Shown here: positions 1-10,095 of the stretch, piece after piece
Layout of the letters: each line of letters opens with the position of its first letter
How positions within the stretch are numbered: position 1 is the stretch's first letter
Assembly (NCBI GenBank): GCA_947259885.1
Contig: CAMYNW010000002.1
Coordinates: 124,001-188,000, forward strand
DNA length: 64,000 bases
DNA from: an uncultured Gammaproteobacteria bacterium
Lineage (GTDB): Bacteria > Pseudomonadota > Gammaproteobacteria > Arenicellales > Poriferihabitantaceae
Direction: 5' to 3'
Notes under the pieces: generated by a model
What the model was told of the DNA's origin: nothing
The model's input: the letters and a program-made list of their open reading frames with translations, nothing else
The model's database searches: none
Program-made: the position numbers and the translations under genes

Positions 1-605
1 TTTGCATCCCAGTGAGAACCATCGCAAAACGGTTTGTTCTTGGACGCACCACAACGACAAAGTGCACATTTATCGGAAATACCATCTGTGCTTCGTGAAG
101 AGTCATTGAGTGTGAATGCGCCGGTAATGTGATAGGGCCCGTTTTTAGAAATATAAACCTCGTCAACCAGCTCCCCCTCGTCGCTGTGCCTGCCATCAAT
201 GCTATATCTGAGCGCCCCGGACGGGCATTTCTCTATAACCGCTTTGATATCTTCCAAATCGGCACCGTCAGGATCAATCCACGGTGTTTCTCCCATTCGC
301 CAGACACTGGCAAGCCTCTCAGTACAATGACCCGCATGCGCGCATAGACGCCGGTTATCGAAAATAGTGATCTTCTCCCCAGCATAGTCGTTCCATTTTC
401 CCGTCTTGGGCTTATCCACTGCACTGGAAAATTCAATACTTTTGTGCGAGCCGTCACAATAAGGTTTGTTGTTAGATTTAGCGCAACGACATAAAAACAC
501 CACATCCTTTTCCGAAGAAATGTCAGCGCCCTTAGAATTCTTCAATGATTTAAGATTACGGACTAGATATGGCCCGTTTAATTTGGGTTCAATCTCTATG
601 CTCAT
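1..605 (-). CDS. CDGSH iron-sulfur domain protein with central divergent 4Fe-4S (Fer4_19-like) segment; C-terminus cut by window edge
   Basis: Manual minus-strand translation gives MSIEIEPKLNGPYLVRNLKSLKN...VVFLCRCAKSNNKPYCDGSH...CAHAGHCTERL...CPSGALRY...CALCRCGASKNKPFCDGSHWDA. Two CDGSH motifs flank a Cys-rich segment. Not in the supplied ORF track because it runs off the edge. Confidence 0.85.
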   Translation of the reverse strand, partial: MSIEIEPKLNGPYLVRNLKSLKNSKGADISSEKDVVFLCRCAKSNNKPYCDGSHKSIEFSSAVDKPKTGKWNDYAGEKITIFDNRRLCAHAGHCTERLASVWRMGETPWIDPDGADLEDIKAVIEKCPSGALRYSIDGRHSDEGELVDEVYISKNGPYHITGAFTLNDSSRSTDGISDKCALCRCGASKNKPFCDGSHWDA

Positions 606-847
606 GATCGTGCCTATCTATGTAAAATTAGTTAAGCCTATCTTAGAGGAAATCTTGAATTGAGTGTCAAGACAAAACGTATCCAGTGTTGATTTATCGG
701 AGACTAAGCACGAGTTTACCGGCGTACACTGCGCTACGCCCTCGTTTTTCCTGGTCCAATTATGAGCGGTAAAAGCCTTGATTAAGAGTTTTGATCTTGT
801 TGCGCTTAACACTCAAGTTATGATTTTTAATGCTGCGCTTATATACA

Positions 848-1624
848 TCAATTCGTATTAGTTTCGGACAAAAGACTACCATCGAATTGGTGATTTGGCT
901 GTATGCGTTTGACCGAGTACAGAGTGCCGCTGATTACTCCAATCGGCATCGCAACAAAATTCAAGATTGGTACGAGGGTCAATAGCATTACACCACTTCC
1001 CAGGCCAAGAGCCCGCCATCTATCCTGCTTGAGAACTTGTTTGACCTGGGCAAAAAACATACCGTGATTTCCCATTGGATAGTCCACGTACTCGATTGCA
1101 AGCGTCCATGCACCAAAATATATCCAGGCGAAAGGGGCCACAATATTAAGGCCTGGGATAAAAGATATGATCAGTAATCCCACCAGCCACTTTAGCTGAT
1201 AGATTATCTTACGAAGTTCGCTCCAAACTGTTCGCATCGCCATACTGGTGATTGATTCGCCGCGTTTCGTTTCCAAATCCACCTGACCGTCCATCAATTT
1301 CTCAACCCGCTCCGATAATAGGGAATTAAACGGCGCCGCGATAAGGTTGGCAACTACTGTGAAGCTATAGTAGACAATGATCAGAATCATAATAACTACA
1401 AGAGGCCAAATGAGCCATTGGATCCAGTCAAGCCACGCCGGAACCCGGGCAACTAACGAACCCAACATCGTTTGGAAAATGCGAAGCCCGAACCAGATCG
1501 CTCCGCTGAATACAGCTACGTTGATCAAGAGCGGAACAATTACAAACCGTCTTATGCCTTTTCTCAAAATCAAACGCCCAGCTTCGAACACGAGAGCGAG
1601 ACCATCCGTAAAATTTTTTATCAT
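848..1624 (-). CDS. cysZ: CysZ/EI24-like membrane protein (putative sulfate transporter)
   Basis: 258 aa, MIKNFTDGLALVFEAGRLILRKGIRRFVIVPLLINV..., multi-TM with the CysZ/DUF540-like pattern. Confidence 0.75.
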   Translation of the reverse strand: MIKNFTDGLALVFEAGRLILRKGIRRFVIVPLLINVAVFSGAIWFGLRIFQTMLGSLVARVPAWLDWIQWLIWPLVVIMILIIVYYSFTVVANLIAAPFNSLLSERVEKLMDGQVDLETKRGESITSMAMRTVWSELRKIIYQLKWLVGLLIISFIPGLNIVAPFAWIYFGAWTLAIEYVDYPMGNHGMFFAQVKQVLKQDRWRALGLGSGVMLLTLVPILNFVAMPIGVISGTLYSVKRIQPNHQFDGSLLSETNTN

Positions 1625-1814
1625 TCCGTCAATGCTCTTTCAGGGCAACTAGAGTCGTTATAACCCACTAGTTTTAAAATGAAAAAGTCTACTCGAAATC
1701 GATCTAACATCTTTAAGTAATCAATAGAGTACTTTTGGATGATTTAAAGTTTTGAATGCAAGGCGAAAAAGCGCCGATCTGAAGCTGCAGAACCATGCAA
1801 CAATGACTGAAAAA

Positions 1815-3239
1815 TTAAACGGTTTTTGAGAATCGGGTCTCTGAAGTAAGACTATTTCGATAGCGATCAAATACCATCGCAATATTCCTAAGCATATAGC
1901 GCCCTTGCTCGGTCACACTAATGTGTTCCGGCCCATAAACAACTAATCCATCGCTGTAGAATTTGTCCAAAGCGGGTAGTTCATCAGCAAAATACAGATC
2001 AAAGTCATGTTCATATGATTTGCGAAATACACCCTTATCGACGTGACCATGACACATTATATCCATGATTACCTGCTTACGTATTTTATCATCCCTCGAC
2101 AATGCAACCCCTTTTTTCACTGGCAACTTTCCAGCTTCTATATCCATGTAGTACTCGTCCAGGGTTTTGGCGTTTTGGTACATACATCCATCCAGCTCAC
2201 CAATAGCACTGACACCCATTCCAATCAGCTCACAGTCCATATGGGTCGTATAGCCTTGAAAGCTCCGTCTTAAGGATCCATCCGACATTGCCTTGACCAG
2301 GGCATCGTCGGGTTTAGCAAAATGATCCATTCCAATAAACACGTAACCCGCACCAAGCAGCTTTTCAATCGTCAGCTTCTGCAAATCAAGGCGCGTCCGA
2401 GTAGTAGGTAGATCAGATTCGTTAATCCTTTTTTGCGCCGGGAAACGTTCTGGCATATGCGCATAGTGATAAACAGATATCCGGTCTGGACTGGATTCGA
2501 TAACCCGGTCCAATGTTCTGCTAAAGCTTTGTATGGTCTGCTTCGGTAATCCGTAGATCAAATCAAAGTTAATCGAGCCAATGCCGTCACTTCTCGCTTG
2601 CTCTACAAGCCTGTTGACCAACCGTTCGTCCTGTATTCGATGCACAGCTTTCTGAACTTCTGGATCAAAATCTTGAACGCCAAGGCTAATTCGATTAAAG
2701 CCGAGGCTCGCGAGATCCTGCAAATAATTATGATCCACGGTGCGGGGATCAATTTCGATGGAATAGTCGCGGCTAGGATCGGACACCATATAAAATTGTT
2801 CATCCAGGCCTTCTAATATTGCCGCTATTTGCTCCACGTCGTAAAAGGTCGGGGTGCCGCCTCCGAAATGAAGTTGTCTGACGGCCCGTTTTGAATTAAC
2901 CAGTTCGCCGTAGTACGCGATTTCTCGAAACAGGTAGTCGAGGTACGTCCTTGCTTTAGACTGATTTTTTGTGACCACTTTATTGCAGCCACAATAAAAA
3001 CAAAGATGGCTGCAAAAAGGTAAATGCAGGTACAGCGACAAATCCGCCGGAATCTGCTTCTGGTTACTGATCTGCAGGTGAGCTAAAAGATCTTCTTCGG
3101 CAAAATGCTCAGAAAATTCGATTACAGTAGGATAGGAAGTGTATCTCGGTCCGGTATCTTTGTATCGCCCAACCAGCCGGTCAATAAACTCCAACTCGAC
3201 AGCGTTACTATCGGGACGAAGTTTTACGATATTGGACAT
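1815..3239 (-). CDS. hemN: Oxygen-independent coproporphyrinogen III oxidase
   Basis: Radical-SAM motif CSHLCFYCGCNKVVT, GGGTPTFY, YTSYPT N-terminus. Start trimmed from 3323 to MSNIVKLRPDS at 3239. Confidence 0.93.
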   Translation of the reverse strand: MSNIVKLRPDSNAVELEFIDRLVGRYKDTGPRYTSYPTVIEFSEHFAEEDLLAHLQISNQKQIPADLSLYLHLPFCSHLCFYCGCNKVVTKNQSKARTYLDYLFREIAYYGELVNSKRAVRQLHFGGGTPTFYDVEQIAAILEGLDEQFYMVSDPSRDYSIEIDPRTVDHNYLQDLASLGFNRISLGVQDFDPEVQKAVHRIQDERLVNRLVEQARSDGIGSINFDLIYGLPKQTIQSFSRTLDRVIESSPDRISVYHYAHMPERFPAQKRINESDLPTTRTRLDLQKLTIEKLLGAGYVFIGMDHFAKPDDALVKAMSDGSLRRSFQGYTTHMDCELIGMGVSAIGELDGCMYQNAKTLDEYYMDIEAGKLPVKKGVALSRDDKIRKQVIMDIMCHGHVDKGVFRKSYEHDFDLYFADELPALDKFYSDGLVVYGPEHISVTEQGRYMLRNIAMVFDRYRNSLTSETRFSKTV

Positions 3240-3270
3240 TTTTCTACTCCTGCTCAGTGGTGAGCCCCGC

Positions 3271-3972
3271 TCAATGATGAGCGCCGTGTAAAAAATTTGT
3301 TCCGGTAAAAACAAATACCCCAAAAAGCATGACCACGATCCCGGCAGATCGACGTACCAGGGGTTTTGCAGCTATGTTAACACGTTCACTTGCGATGCCG
3401 ATTGCCGACAGCATGGGCATTGTCCCCAAGCCAAACGCGAGCATAGCCGCAGCGCCAGTGAGTGGATTTCCAGACGCCATCACCAGCACCAGTGCTGAAT
3501 AGACCAGTCCACAGGGTAACCACCCCCACAACGCACCTGCTTTCAAGGCACCAAGATAACTTGTAATGGGTAACAGGCCCTTTGTCAGCGGAATAACCTT
3601 ATTCCATATCTTCAGACCTAGCTTTTCAATTATCGCTAATCCATTCCACCAGCCGGTAAGATAGAAGCCTAAGGCGATCATGAAGAGCCCACCAAGCATC
3701 TGCATAACTGTATGCCCGACCTCCTGACCAACTAATCCGATAACCGAAATCCCTAGGCTCGCCGCAAGTGCGCCGGCAACTGAATAACTTAATATTCTCC
3801 CCCCATTGAACGCCATTGATACTATCCAGGCAGTATGCAGGTTCGATCGTGATGAGATTTTTTGACTAGTATGCAGCATGGATACGATACCGCCACACAT
3901 CCCTGCACAATGTAACGATCCAACCAGGCCGACAACAAACGCCGTAGTTACAATTAAAGCATCAGGATTCAT
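3271..3972 (-). CDS. SafE/DsbD-like membrane protein of the cbb3 maturation locus (sulfite exporter TauE/SafE family)
   Basis: VVGLVGSLHCAGMCGGIVSML and WGWLPCGLVYSAL motifs; lies between ccoH and hemN. Confidence 0.82.
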   Translation of the reverse strand: MNPDALIVTTAFVVGLVGSLHCAGMCGGIVSMLHTSQKISSRSNLHTAWIVSMAFNGGRILSYSVAGALAASLGISVIGLVGQEVGHTVMQMLGGLFMIALGFYLTGWWNGLAIIEKLGLKIWNKVIPLTKGLLPITSYLGALKAGALWGWLPCGLVYSALVLVMASGNPLTGAAAMLAFGLGTMPMLSAIGIASERVNIAAKPLVRRSAGIVVMLFGVFVFTGTNFLHGAHH

Positions 3973-4489
3973 TTTTTGCGTTCAAAATCACGAGGTCATC
4001 ACCAGGCAAAGTTGCCTGACCATTGATGCGCCAGTTCTCAGTCTCTAATTGCACCAGCCAATGGCTGGTTATAAGTTGCTCGATAGTACCTCGATAGTGA
4101 TTATTGCCAAAGGCAATCAAGGTGGCTGATTGGTCGAGGCCTGCACGAGTGCGATGTAACAGTTTGAGCTCTATTTGATCCGGGCGCTGCAATCCAGGCT
4201 CATGCTCCAGAGCGGCTAGCACTTCTCCTTCAGCGCTGATTTTTACCGTGGCAGATAAATTGTATGCATTGGCATAACTGTCTCGTTCAAGCACCCGATT
4301 GATCTCCTTGCCTTTCTTATAATAGTCGTCAGAAACGAGGCCATCAAAACTGGAGATCGAAAGGAATAGCATCACCGCACCCATAATCACGGCGGACAAG
4401 GGTATGCCGATGATCATCCAGACCATTGGCTGGCGATACCAGCTTGAGTGTGCAAGCAACGCCTTAGAATTGTTTTCGATAACTTTCAT
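3962..4489 (-). CDS. ccoH: FixH/CcoH family protein
   Basis: 175 aa with one N-terminal TM, YYKKGKEINRVLERD motif typical of FixH; adjacent to ccoG. Confidence 0.85.
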   Translation of the reverse strand: MKVIENNSKALLAHSSWYRQPMVWMIIGIPLSAVIMGAVMLFLSISSFDGLVSDDYYKKGKEINRVLERDSYANAYNLSATVKISAEGEVLAALEHEPGLQRPDQIELKLLHRTRAGLDQSATLIAFGNNHYRGTIEQLITSHWLVQLETENWRINGQATLPGDDLVILNAKNES

Positions 4490-5868
4490 TATCTTGGTTT
4501 GATAAACCGGGCCTCACTCTGGCTGGTTATACTCTCATCCTCCAGCGCGGTAACGGTAAAACTAATATCAGCAGACGGTTTCGTCATGAGAACCGGATCG
4601 ATCAACACTCCAGCGGAAAGCTCGGCAACTTGACCTGCCTTAACCACCGCGAGCTTATCAAGCCTCAGCTGCAATCCGTCGATTCCCGATACTTCGACTC
4701 TGTATTCGTGGTCATGTTCCTGCTTATTTAATATTTTCAGATTGTAGATGTTCTCTACCAGGCCCTCGTCAGTGATACGGTAGAGCACATTTCGATCGCG
4801 GATGATATCGATGCCCACAGGGGAACGATTTACCAGCCCAAACACCAACAGCCCGGCAATGACCAATAGCAGCAGTGCATAGAATATTACCCGTGGACGA
4901 ATAAGTTTGGTTTCGCCATGCTCCATGGCATTTTCGGTGGTGTAACGCACAAGCCCTTTTGGATAATCCAGTTTTTCCATCACCTGGTCGCACACATCCA
5001 CACATGCGGCACAACCTATACACTGGTATTGAAGACCATCACGAATGTCAATTCCGGTTGGGCATACCTGCACGCACAACTTGCAATCGATACAGCTTCC
5101 GAGGCCAAGCGCCTTTGGGTCGGCTTTGCGCTTACGATGCCCGCGGGGCTCACCGCGTTCTTTATCGTACGAAATAATCAGCGTATTACGGTCAAACATC
5201 GCACTCTGAAAACGCGCATAAGGGCACATGTAAATACACACCTGTTCGCGCATCCAGCCCGCATTGCCATAAGTGGCAAAACCGTAGAAGAAGACCCAGA
5301 AGGTCTCCCATGGTCCTGTCGACATGGTCAGCAGCTTACTGCCCAATTCAATAATCGGCGTGAAATACCCGACGAACGTATATCCAGTCCATAAGGAAAA
5401 CAGGATCCAAATGCTGTGTTTCAAAACCTTGGTCCATATTTTCTTATGCCTCAACGGCGCCTTGTCTAGCTTGATCCTCTGATTTCGATCTCCTTCGATT
5501 TTGCGCTCAATCCACATGAACGCTTCGGTCCAGACTGTCTGCGGACAGGCGTACCCACACCAAAGGCGACCTGCCACTGCGGTGAAGAAAAAAAGTGATA
5601 GTGCCGCGACGATTAACAGGCCGGAAAGATAAATAAAATCCTGCGGCCACAACACCAGACCAAAAATATAGAATTTGCGCGCCGGCAGATCGAACAGAAT
5701 GGCCTGGCGTTCGTCCCACTGTATCCAGGGGATAAAATAGTAAAGCCCAAGCAGAGCCAGGACAGCGGTAACACGAAGTCGCGCAAACAGGCCGGTTACG
5801 GCGCGGGGATGAATGGTTTCTCGCTTAGCATAGAGTTCCTGCTTAAGCGATGGGGCATCACTACTCAT
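4489..5868 (-). CDS. ccoG: Cytochrome c oxidase accessory protein CcoG (FixG/RdxA)
   Basis: CGYACPQTVWTEAFMWIER, two ferredoxin motifs (CIDCKLCVQVCPTGIDIRDGLQYQCIGCAACVDVC). Start trimmed to MSSDAPSLKQ. Confidence 0.95.
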   Translation of the reverse strand: MSSDAPSLKQELYAKRETIHPRAVTGLFARLRVTAVLALLGLYYFIPWIQWDERQAILFDLPARKFYIFGLVLWPQDFIYLSGLLIVAALSLFFFTAVAGRLWCGYACPQTVWTEAFMWIERKIEGDRNQRIKLDKAPLRHKKIWTKVLKHSIWILFSLWTGYTFVGYFTPIIELGSKLLTMSTGPWETFWVFFYGFATYGNAGWMREQVCIYMCPYARFQSAMFDRNTLIISYDKERGEPRGHRKRKADPKALGLGSCIDCKLCVQVCPTGIDIRDGLQYQCIGCAACVDVCDQVMEKLDYPKGLVRYTTENAMEHGETKLIRPRVIFYALLLLVIAGLLVFGLVNRSPVGIDIIRDRNVLYRITDEGLVENIYNLKILNKQEHDHEYRVEVSGIDGLQLRLDKLAVVKAGQVAELSAGVLIDPVLMTKPSADISFTVTALEDESITSQSEARFIKPR

Positions 5869-5884
5869 ATTCTGAAGTAACCAG

Positions 5885-6154
5885 TTAGGTCTGATTACCC
5901 TCTTTCTTGCCCGGGTCCGGTGTGCACATAATAAACAGCGCCATTGCGGCAACCACTATACCGACCAACCAGAGGTACAAGAATGCCAAACTATATCCCG
6001 CGAGCCTTGAATCCGCGTGTACACCGATCTCATCCATCAGAACATAGGGATCAACAAAGGCGAACAACAACGCGGTAAAGATGCCAGCGCATACAAACGA
6101 AGGCCAAGTCACCGCGATCAGTACTTTCTTGCGTGATCCACCAGTGCCCATCAT
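5885..6154 (-). CDS. Small predicted two-TM protein within the cco operon, function unknown
   Basis: 89 aa, two hydrophobic spans, overlaps the ccoP start by 4 nt and precedes ccoG; translationally packed in the operon. Confidence 0.7.
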   Translation of the reverse strand: MMGTGGSRKKVLIAVTWPSFVCAGIFTALLFAFVDPYVLMDEIGVHADSRLAGYSLAFLYLWLVGIVVAAMALFIMCTPDPGKKEGNQT

Positions 6155-7059
6155 TGGCCCTTAGGATCTCCGATACTGTTCAAATAGGCCACCAACAGAT
6201 GTATCTGACTTTCATTTAGCTGTTCGTTGAACGCCGGCATGATGCCGTTTCTTCCTTTGACTAGACTCTCTTTAATGGCGCCTAGCGAGCCACCGTAAAG
6301 CCACACATTATCAGTCAGATTTGGCGCACCGAGAGCCAGATTACCTTTGGCGTCCTGACCGTGACAGGCCGCACACATCGTCTGAAACTTCTGCTGGCCT
6401 GCTTCCAGGTATTGGGGATTAACCGGTTCACGACTAAGGGAGTAAACATACTCTGAAACTTCGTCTATACCCTTTTCACCAAGCACGCCGATCCACGCTG
6501 GCATCGCAGCCTTTCTGCCATTATGCAGAGTTGCTTTGATTGCTGTTTCGTCGCCACCGTATAGCCACTCATGATCTCGCAGATTTGGGAATCCGGTTGC
6601 ACCCCGGGCATCAGATCCATGACAGGTGGCGCAATTGTTAGAATAGATTCTACGCGCGGTCCCCATCGCATCTCCGTTTTGCGCAAGCTGATCCACCGGC
6701 GTTGCGAGATAACTCTCATACAATGGCGCAAACGATGCCTCGGCATCAGACACTTCTTTATCGTAGCGTCCAGTGGACGACCACCCCAGGGTGCCGGCAA
6801 AACTACCGAGGCCGGGGAAAAGAACCAGATACACCGCCGCGAATACCAGCGTGATGTAAAACAAATTCAGCCACCATTTAGGTAGCGGATTGTTATATTC
6901 CTCCAGGTCCCCATCCCAGACATGACCCATAGTTTCTTCTTTGTCTGTAATATCTTTACTGGTGGAGTTAGTCCATAACAGAATTACACAAAACACCAGA
7001 CCTAGCACCGTAGGAACAGCGACATACCAGGACCAAAACTCGCTTGTAAAATCAGGCAT
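6151..7059 (-). CDS. ccoP: cbb3-type cytochrome c oxidase diheme subunit CcoP
   Basis: Two CXXCH motifs (CATCHG, CAACHG), N-terminal TM, GHVWDGDLEEYNNPLPKWW. Confidence 0.97.
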   Translation of the reverse strand: MPDFTSEFWSWYVAVPTVLGLVFCVILLWTNSTSKDITDKEETMGHVWDGDLEEYNNPLPKWWLNLFYITLVFAAVYLVLFPGLGSFAGTLGWSSTGRYDKEVSDAEASFAPLYESYLATPVDQLAQNGDAMGTARRIYSNNCATCHGSDARGATGFPNLRDHEWLYGGDETAIKATLHNGRKAAMPAWIGVLGEKGIDEVSEYVYSLSREPVNPQYLEAGQQKFQTMCAACHGQDAKGNLALGAPNLTDNVWLYGGSLGAIKESLVKGRNGIMPAFNEQLNESQIHLLVAYLNSIGDPKGQ

Positions 7060-7228
7060 GATCCGCCTCCTGTTTAGAATTATTTACACCGGAAGGATCG
7101 TCAGAGTCGAGCGGCAGCCGTGATGCCTCCTCAAAGTCGGCTTTGCGCCGACCACTCCATGCCCACACAAATATTCCGATAAAAATCGCCATCAGTAGTA
7201 ACGTCCAGATAATATGAAACTGTGTCAT
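7052..7228 (-). CDS. ccoQ: cbb3-type oxidase subunit CcoQ
   Basis: Manual translation MTQFHIIWTLLLMAIFIGIFVWAWSGRRKADFEEASRLPLDSDDPSGVNNSKQEADHA*. 58 aa, below the ORF-track cutoff; overlaps the ccoP start; position between ccoO and ccoP is diagnostic. Confidence 0.92.
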   Translation of the reverse strand: MTQFHIIWTLLLMAIFIGIFVWAWSGRRKADFEEASRLPLDSDDPSGVNNSKQEADHA

Positions 7229-7238
7229 GATCGTCTGC

Positions 7239-7850
7239 TTACCTTTTGTTCTTAATTAAGGTACCAAGGCCTTGGAGATAGGCGATCACCGCGTCCATCT
7301 CAGACTTGCCTTCTAGCTCAGCAGCCGCTTCGGCAATTTCTGCTTCACTATAGGGATGCCCCAACATAGCCAGGCCGCGCATCTTGCTTTCAATTGAAGA
7401 AGCATCAATGACGTTGTCTTCGAGCCAGGGATAAGCCGGCATAATAGATTCCGGCACCACGTCCCGAGGATTTATCAGATGAATTCGATGCCAGTCGTCA
7501 CTGTAGCGTCCTCCAACACGCGCAAGATCCGGCCCGGTTCGCTTCGAACCCCACAGAAACGGACGGTCGTATGTAAATTCACCTGCCACCGAGTAGTGTC
7601 CATAACGCTCAGTCTCGGTACGAAACGGACGTATCATCTGAGAATGGCAGCCGACGCAGCCTTCACGAATATAGATATCCCGACCGGTTAATGTGAGCGC
7701 ATCGTATGGCTTCAGACCCTCAACCGGTTCAGTGGTGGATTTCTGATAAAACAGAGGCACGATCTCCACCAACCCCCCGACGCTGACCACCAGCACCACG
7801 AGCACAATCATCAAACCGATATTTTTTTCGACTTTTTCCTGGAGTGACAT
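7239..7850 (-). CDS. ccoO: cbb3-type cytochrome c oxidase monoheme subunit CcoO
   Basis: [26 protein letters not shown]. Confidence 0.97.
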   Translation of the reverse strand: MSLQEKVEKNIGLMIVLVVLVVSVGGLVEIVPLFYQKSTTEPVEGLKPYDALTLTGRDIYIREGCVGCHSQMIRPFRTETERYGHYSVAGEFTYDRPFLWGSKRTGPDLARVGGRYSDDWHRIHLINPRDVVPESIMPAYPWLEDNVIDASSIESKMRGLAMLGHPYSEAEIAEAAAELEGKSEMDAVIAYLQGLGTLIKNKR

Positions 7851-7872
7851 ATTCAGTGTTCCGGATCAGAAA

Positions 7873-9294
7873 TTAGTGTGCGGGACTCAGCACCGGCGCG
7901 GTAGCTGGTTTTGCAGAACCGATGGTTTTTGCTACGTTGTATGCCATCAAAAGCATACCGCCAAGATAAATGGCGCCGCCGAGGAATCTCACAAAATAAT
8001 AGGGCTGCATTGCATCTACCGCTTCCACGAAGCTGTAGATCAGGGTGCCGTCTTCATTCACTGCGCGCCACATCAGGCCCTGCATGATGCCTGCAATCCA
8101 CATTGCCGTGATGTACAGGACAATGCCGATTGTGGTCATCCAGAAGTGGACCTCAATCAGCCTTACACTGTAAATTTCGCGATCGTACAACCTGGGAATC
8201 AGGTAATAAAGTGCGCCAATGGACACCATGCCTACCCAGCCCAGAGCGCCGGAATGGACATGACCGATGGTCCAGTCCGTATAGTGCGAAAGCGCATTGA
8301 CCGTTTTGATTGACATCATCGGCCCTTCGAATGTGGACATTCCATAGAACGAGACCGATACAATCAGGAACTTCAAAATCGGATCGGTGCGCAATTTATG
8401 CCAGGCACCGGAAAGTGTCATGATGCCATTGATCATGCCTCCCCAGGATGGTGCCAGTAGCACCAGCGAAAACACCATTCCGACGGACTGCGCCCAGTCA
8501 GGAAGTGCAGTGTAATGCAGGTGATGCGGGCCAGCCCAGATGTAAGTGAAGATCAATGCCCAGAAATGAACAACCGATAAACGGTACGAATAAATGGGGC
8601 GATTGGCCTGCTTGGGGATAAAGTAGTACATGATCCCAAGGAATCCGGCAGTGAGAAAAAAACCTACCGCGTTGTGCCCATACCACCACTGCACCATGGC
8701 GTCCTGTACACCTGCATAAATGGAATAAGACTTGAGCATGCCAACCGGAATGGCCAGGCTGTTAAAAATGTGAAGAATCGCCACGGTGATGATAAATGCG
8801 CCAAAAAACCAGTTGGCAACGTAGATATGTTTAACTTTTCTTTTGACTATGGTGCCAAAAAACACCACCGCGTAAGACACCCAGACTACTGCGATCAAAA
8901 TATCGATGGGCCATTCAAGTTCGGCATACTCCTTCGAAGAAGTAATGCCCAGCGGAAGCGTGATAGCAGCAGAGAGAATAACGACTTGCCAGCCCCAGAA
9001 TGTAAACGACGCAAGCGCTGGTAAAGCGAGAGCGGTGTGGCAGGTGCGCTGCACCACATAATAAGACGTTGCGAATAACGCACTACCACCAAATGCGAAG
9101 ACTACGGCATTGGTATGCAAAGGCCTTAGACGACCGAAAGTAAGCCACGGGGTATCCAGATTGAGCGCGGGCCATACCAGCTGCGCTGCAATCAACACGC
9201 CCACCAGCATACCGACTATTCCCCATAGAATAGTCACCAATGCAAACTGGCGCACAACTTTATAGTTATAAACTTCTGAACTTATCGCATTCAT
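7873..9294 (-). CDS. ccoN: cbb3-type cytochrome c oxidase catalytic subunit I
   Basis: 473 aa multi-[51 protein letters not shown]. Confidence 0.98.
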   Translation of the reverse strand: MNAISSEVYNYKVVRQFALVTILWGIVGMLVGVLIAAQLVWPALNLDTPWLTFGRLRPLHTNAVVFAFGGSALFATSYYVVQRTCHTALALPALASFTFWGWQVVILSAAITLPLGITSSKEYAELEWPIDILIAVVWVSYAVVFFGTIVKRKVKHIYVANWFFGAFIITVAILHIFNSLAIPVGMLKSYSIYAGVQDAMVQWWYGHNAVGFFLTAGFLGIMYYFIPKQANRPIYSYRLSVVHFWALIFTYIWAGPHHLHYTALPDWAQSVGMVFSLVLLAPSWGGMINGIMTLSGAWHKLRTDPILKFLIVSVSFYGMSTFEGPMMSIKTVNALSHYTDWTIGHVHSGALGWVGMVSIGALYYLIPRLYDREIYSVRLIEVHFWMTTIGIVLYITAMWIAGIMQGLMWRAVNEDGTLIYSFVEAVDAMQPYYFVRFLGGAIYLGGMLLMAYNVAKTIGSAKPATAPVLSPAH

Positions 9295-9348
9295 ATTATT
9301 GGTTACCTTGTTGAATGAAGGCAGATTTAAACAACGTGGTTTTGTTTA

Positions 9349-9951
9349 TCAGGTGCTGAAGCTTGGACCGATTCCAAATCCCCAAATGCTGACCGTGACC
9401 ACAATCAAGCCAACCAGCGCTACCAGCCCCAGGGCCAGAATCGCACTCGAAAACAAAAATCCTTTTTCCTTGTTGACGTCCATCATAATGGGTACACCGG
9501 TATAAAGTAGAGCAACACTGTAGCCGAGGGCAGGCAGCCCAACTAAATATATAAACCATGGCACAGGGTAAAGCAGAGTAATACCCACCAGGTAAAGTGG
9601 CACTGCGCTGAATGCGGCCAGCAGGAAACAGTCCTTTAATGGGCGATGCGCATCATAGGTGCTCGCCATCCAGTGAATAGTTCTGGCCAGGACATATACC
9701 ACTACCAACATGGCGATGAAAGAAAGAACGGAGAGCTTTAGGGCACTCGCAGTAGTCAAGGTGACGGTATCATCGTAGCCGACACGCCAGCCTACAAGAC
9801 TAGTGCCAATAAAAGCGGAAACGGCTGCGATCAGCGACAATGGTACGACATAGCGGCCATAACACTGTTTGATGGACAGGCCTTCTAGTTTTACCCGCTC
9901 CCAACCTTTGGCCGGGTTTACAAGCAGCGTTGTTATCAAGGCAGGATTCAC
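9349..9951 (-). CDS. Yip1-domain membrane protein
   Basis: 200 aa with five or so TM spans, LLVNPAKGWERVKLEG N-terminus and LVGLPALGYSVALLYTGVPIMM as in the YIP1 family. Confidence 0.72.
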   Translation of the reverse strand: MNPALITTLLVNPAKGWERVKLEGLSIKQCYGRYVVPLSLIAAVSAFIGTSLVGWRVGYDDTVTLTTASALKLSVLSFIAMLVVVYVLARTIHWMASTYDAHRPLKDCFLLAAFSAVPLYLVGITLLYPVPWFIYLVGLPALGYSVALLYTGVPIMMDVNKEKGFLFSSAILALGLVALVGLIVVTVSIWGFGIGPSFST

Positions 9952-10007
9952 AGCTTCTCCTCAAATTCCAGGTGTGCCGATGTTCTTATAAGGGAAATAT
10001 TATAACC

Positions 10008-10021
10008 TTGATTCAGATCAA
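10008..10021. promoter_or_regulatory. Candidate FNR/ANR box in the divergent cco/ccoI promoter region
   Basis: TTGATTCAGATCAA, a perfect match to TTGAT-N4-ATCAA, between divergent cbb3 genes. Confidence 0.75.
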
Positions 10022-10095
10022 CACCTCGCATTTTTTGAACAATAGCTTCAGAATCGCGCGTATTCACGGCCTCTCCTCATCGTCCTAAAGTCGTA

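Noticed and set aside
4918-5394. Plus-strand 158-aa ORF inside ccoG
   Set aside because: Antisense to the well-supported ccoG; no recognisable domain.
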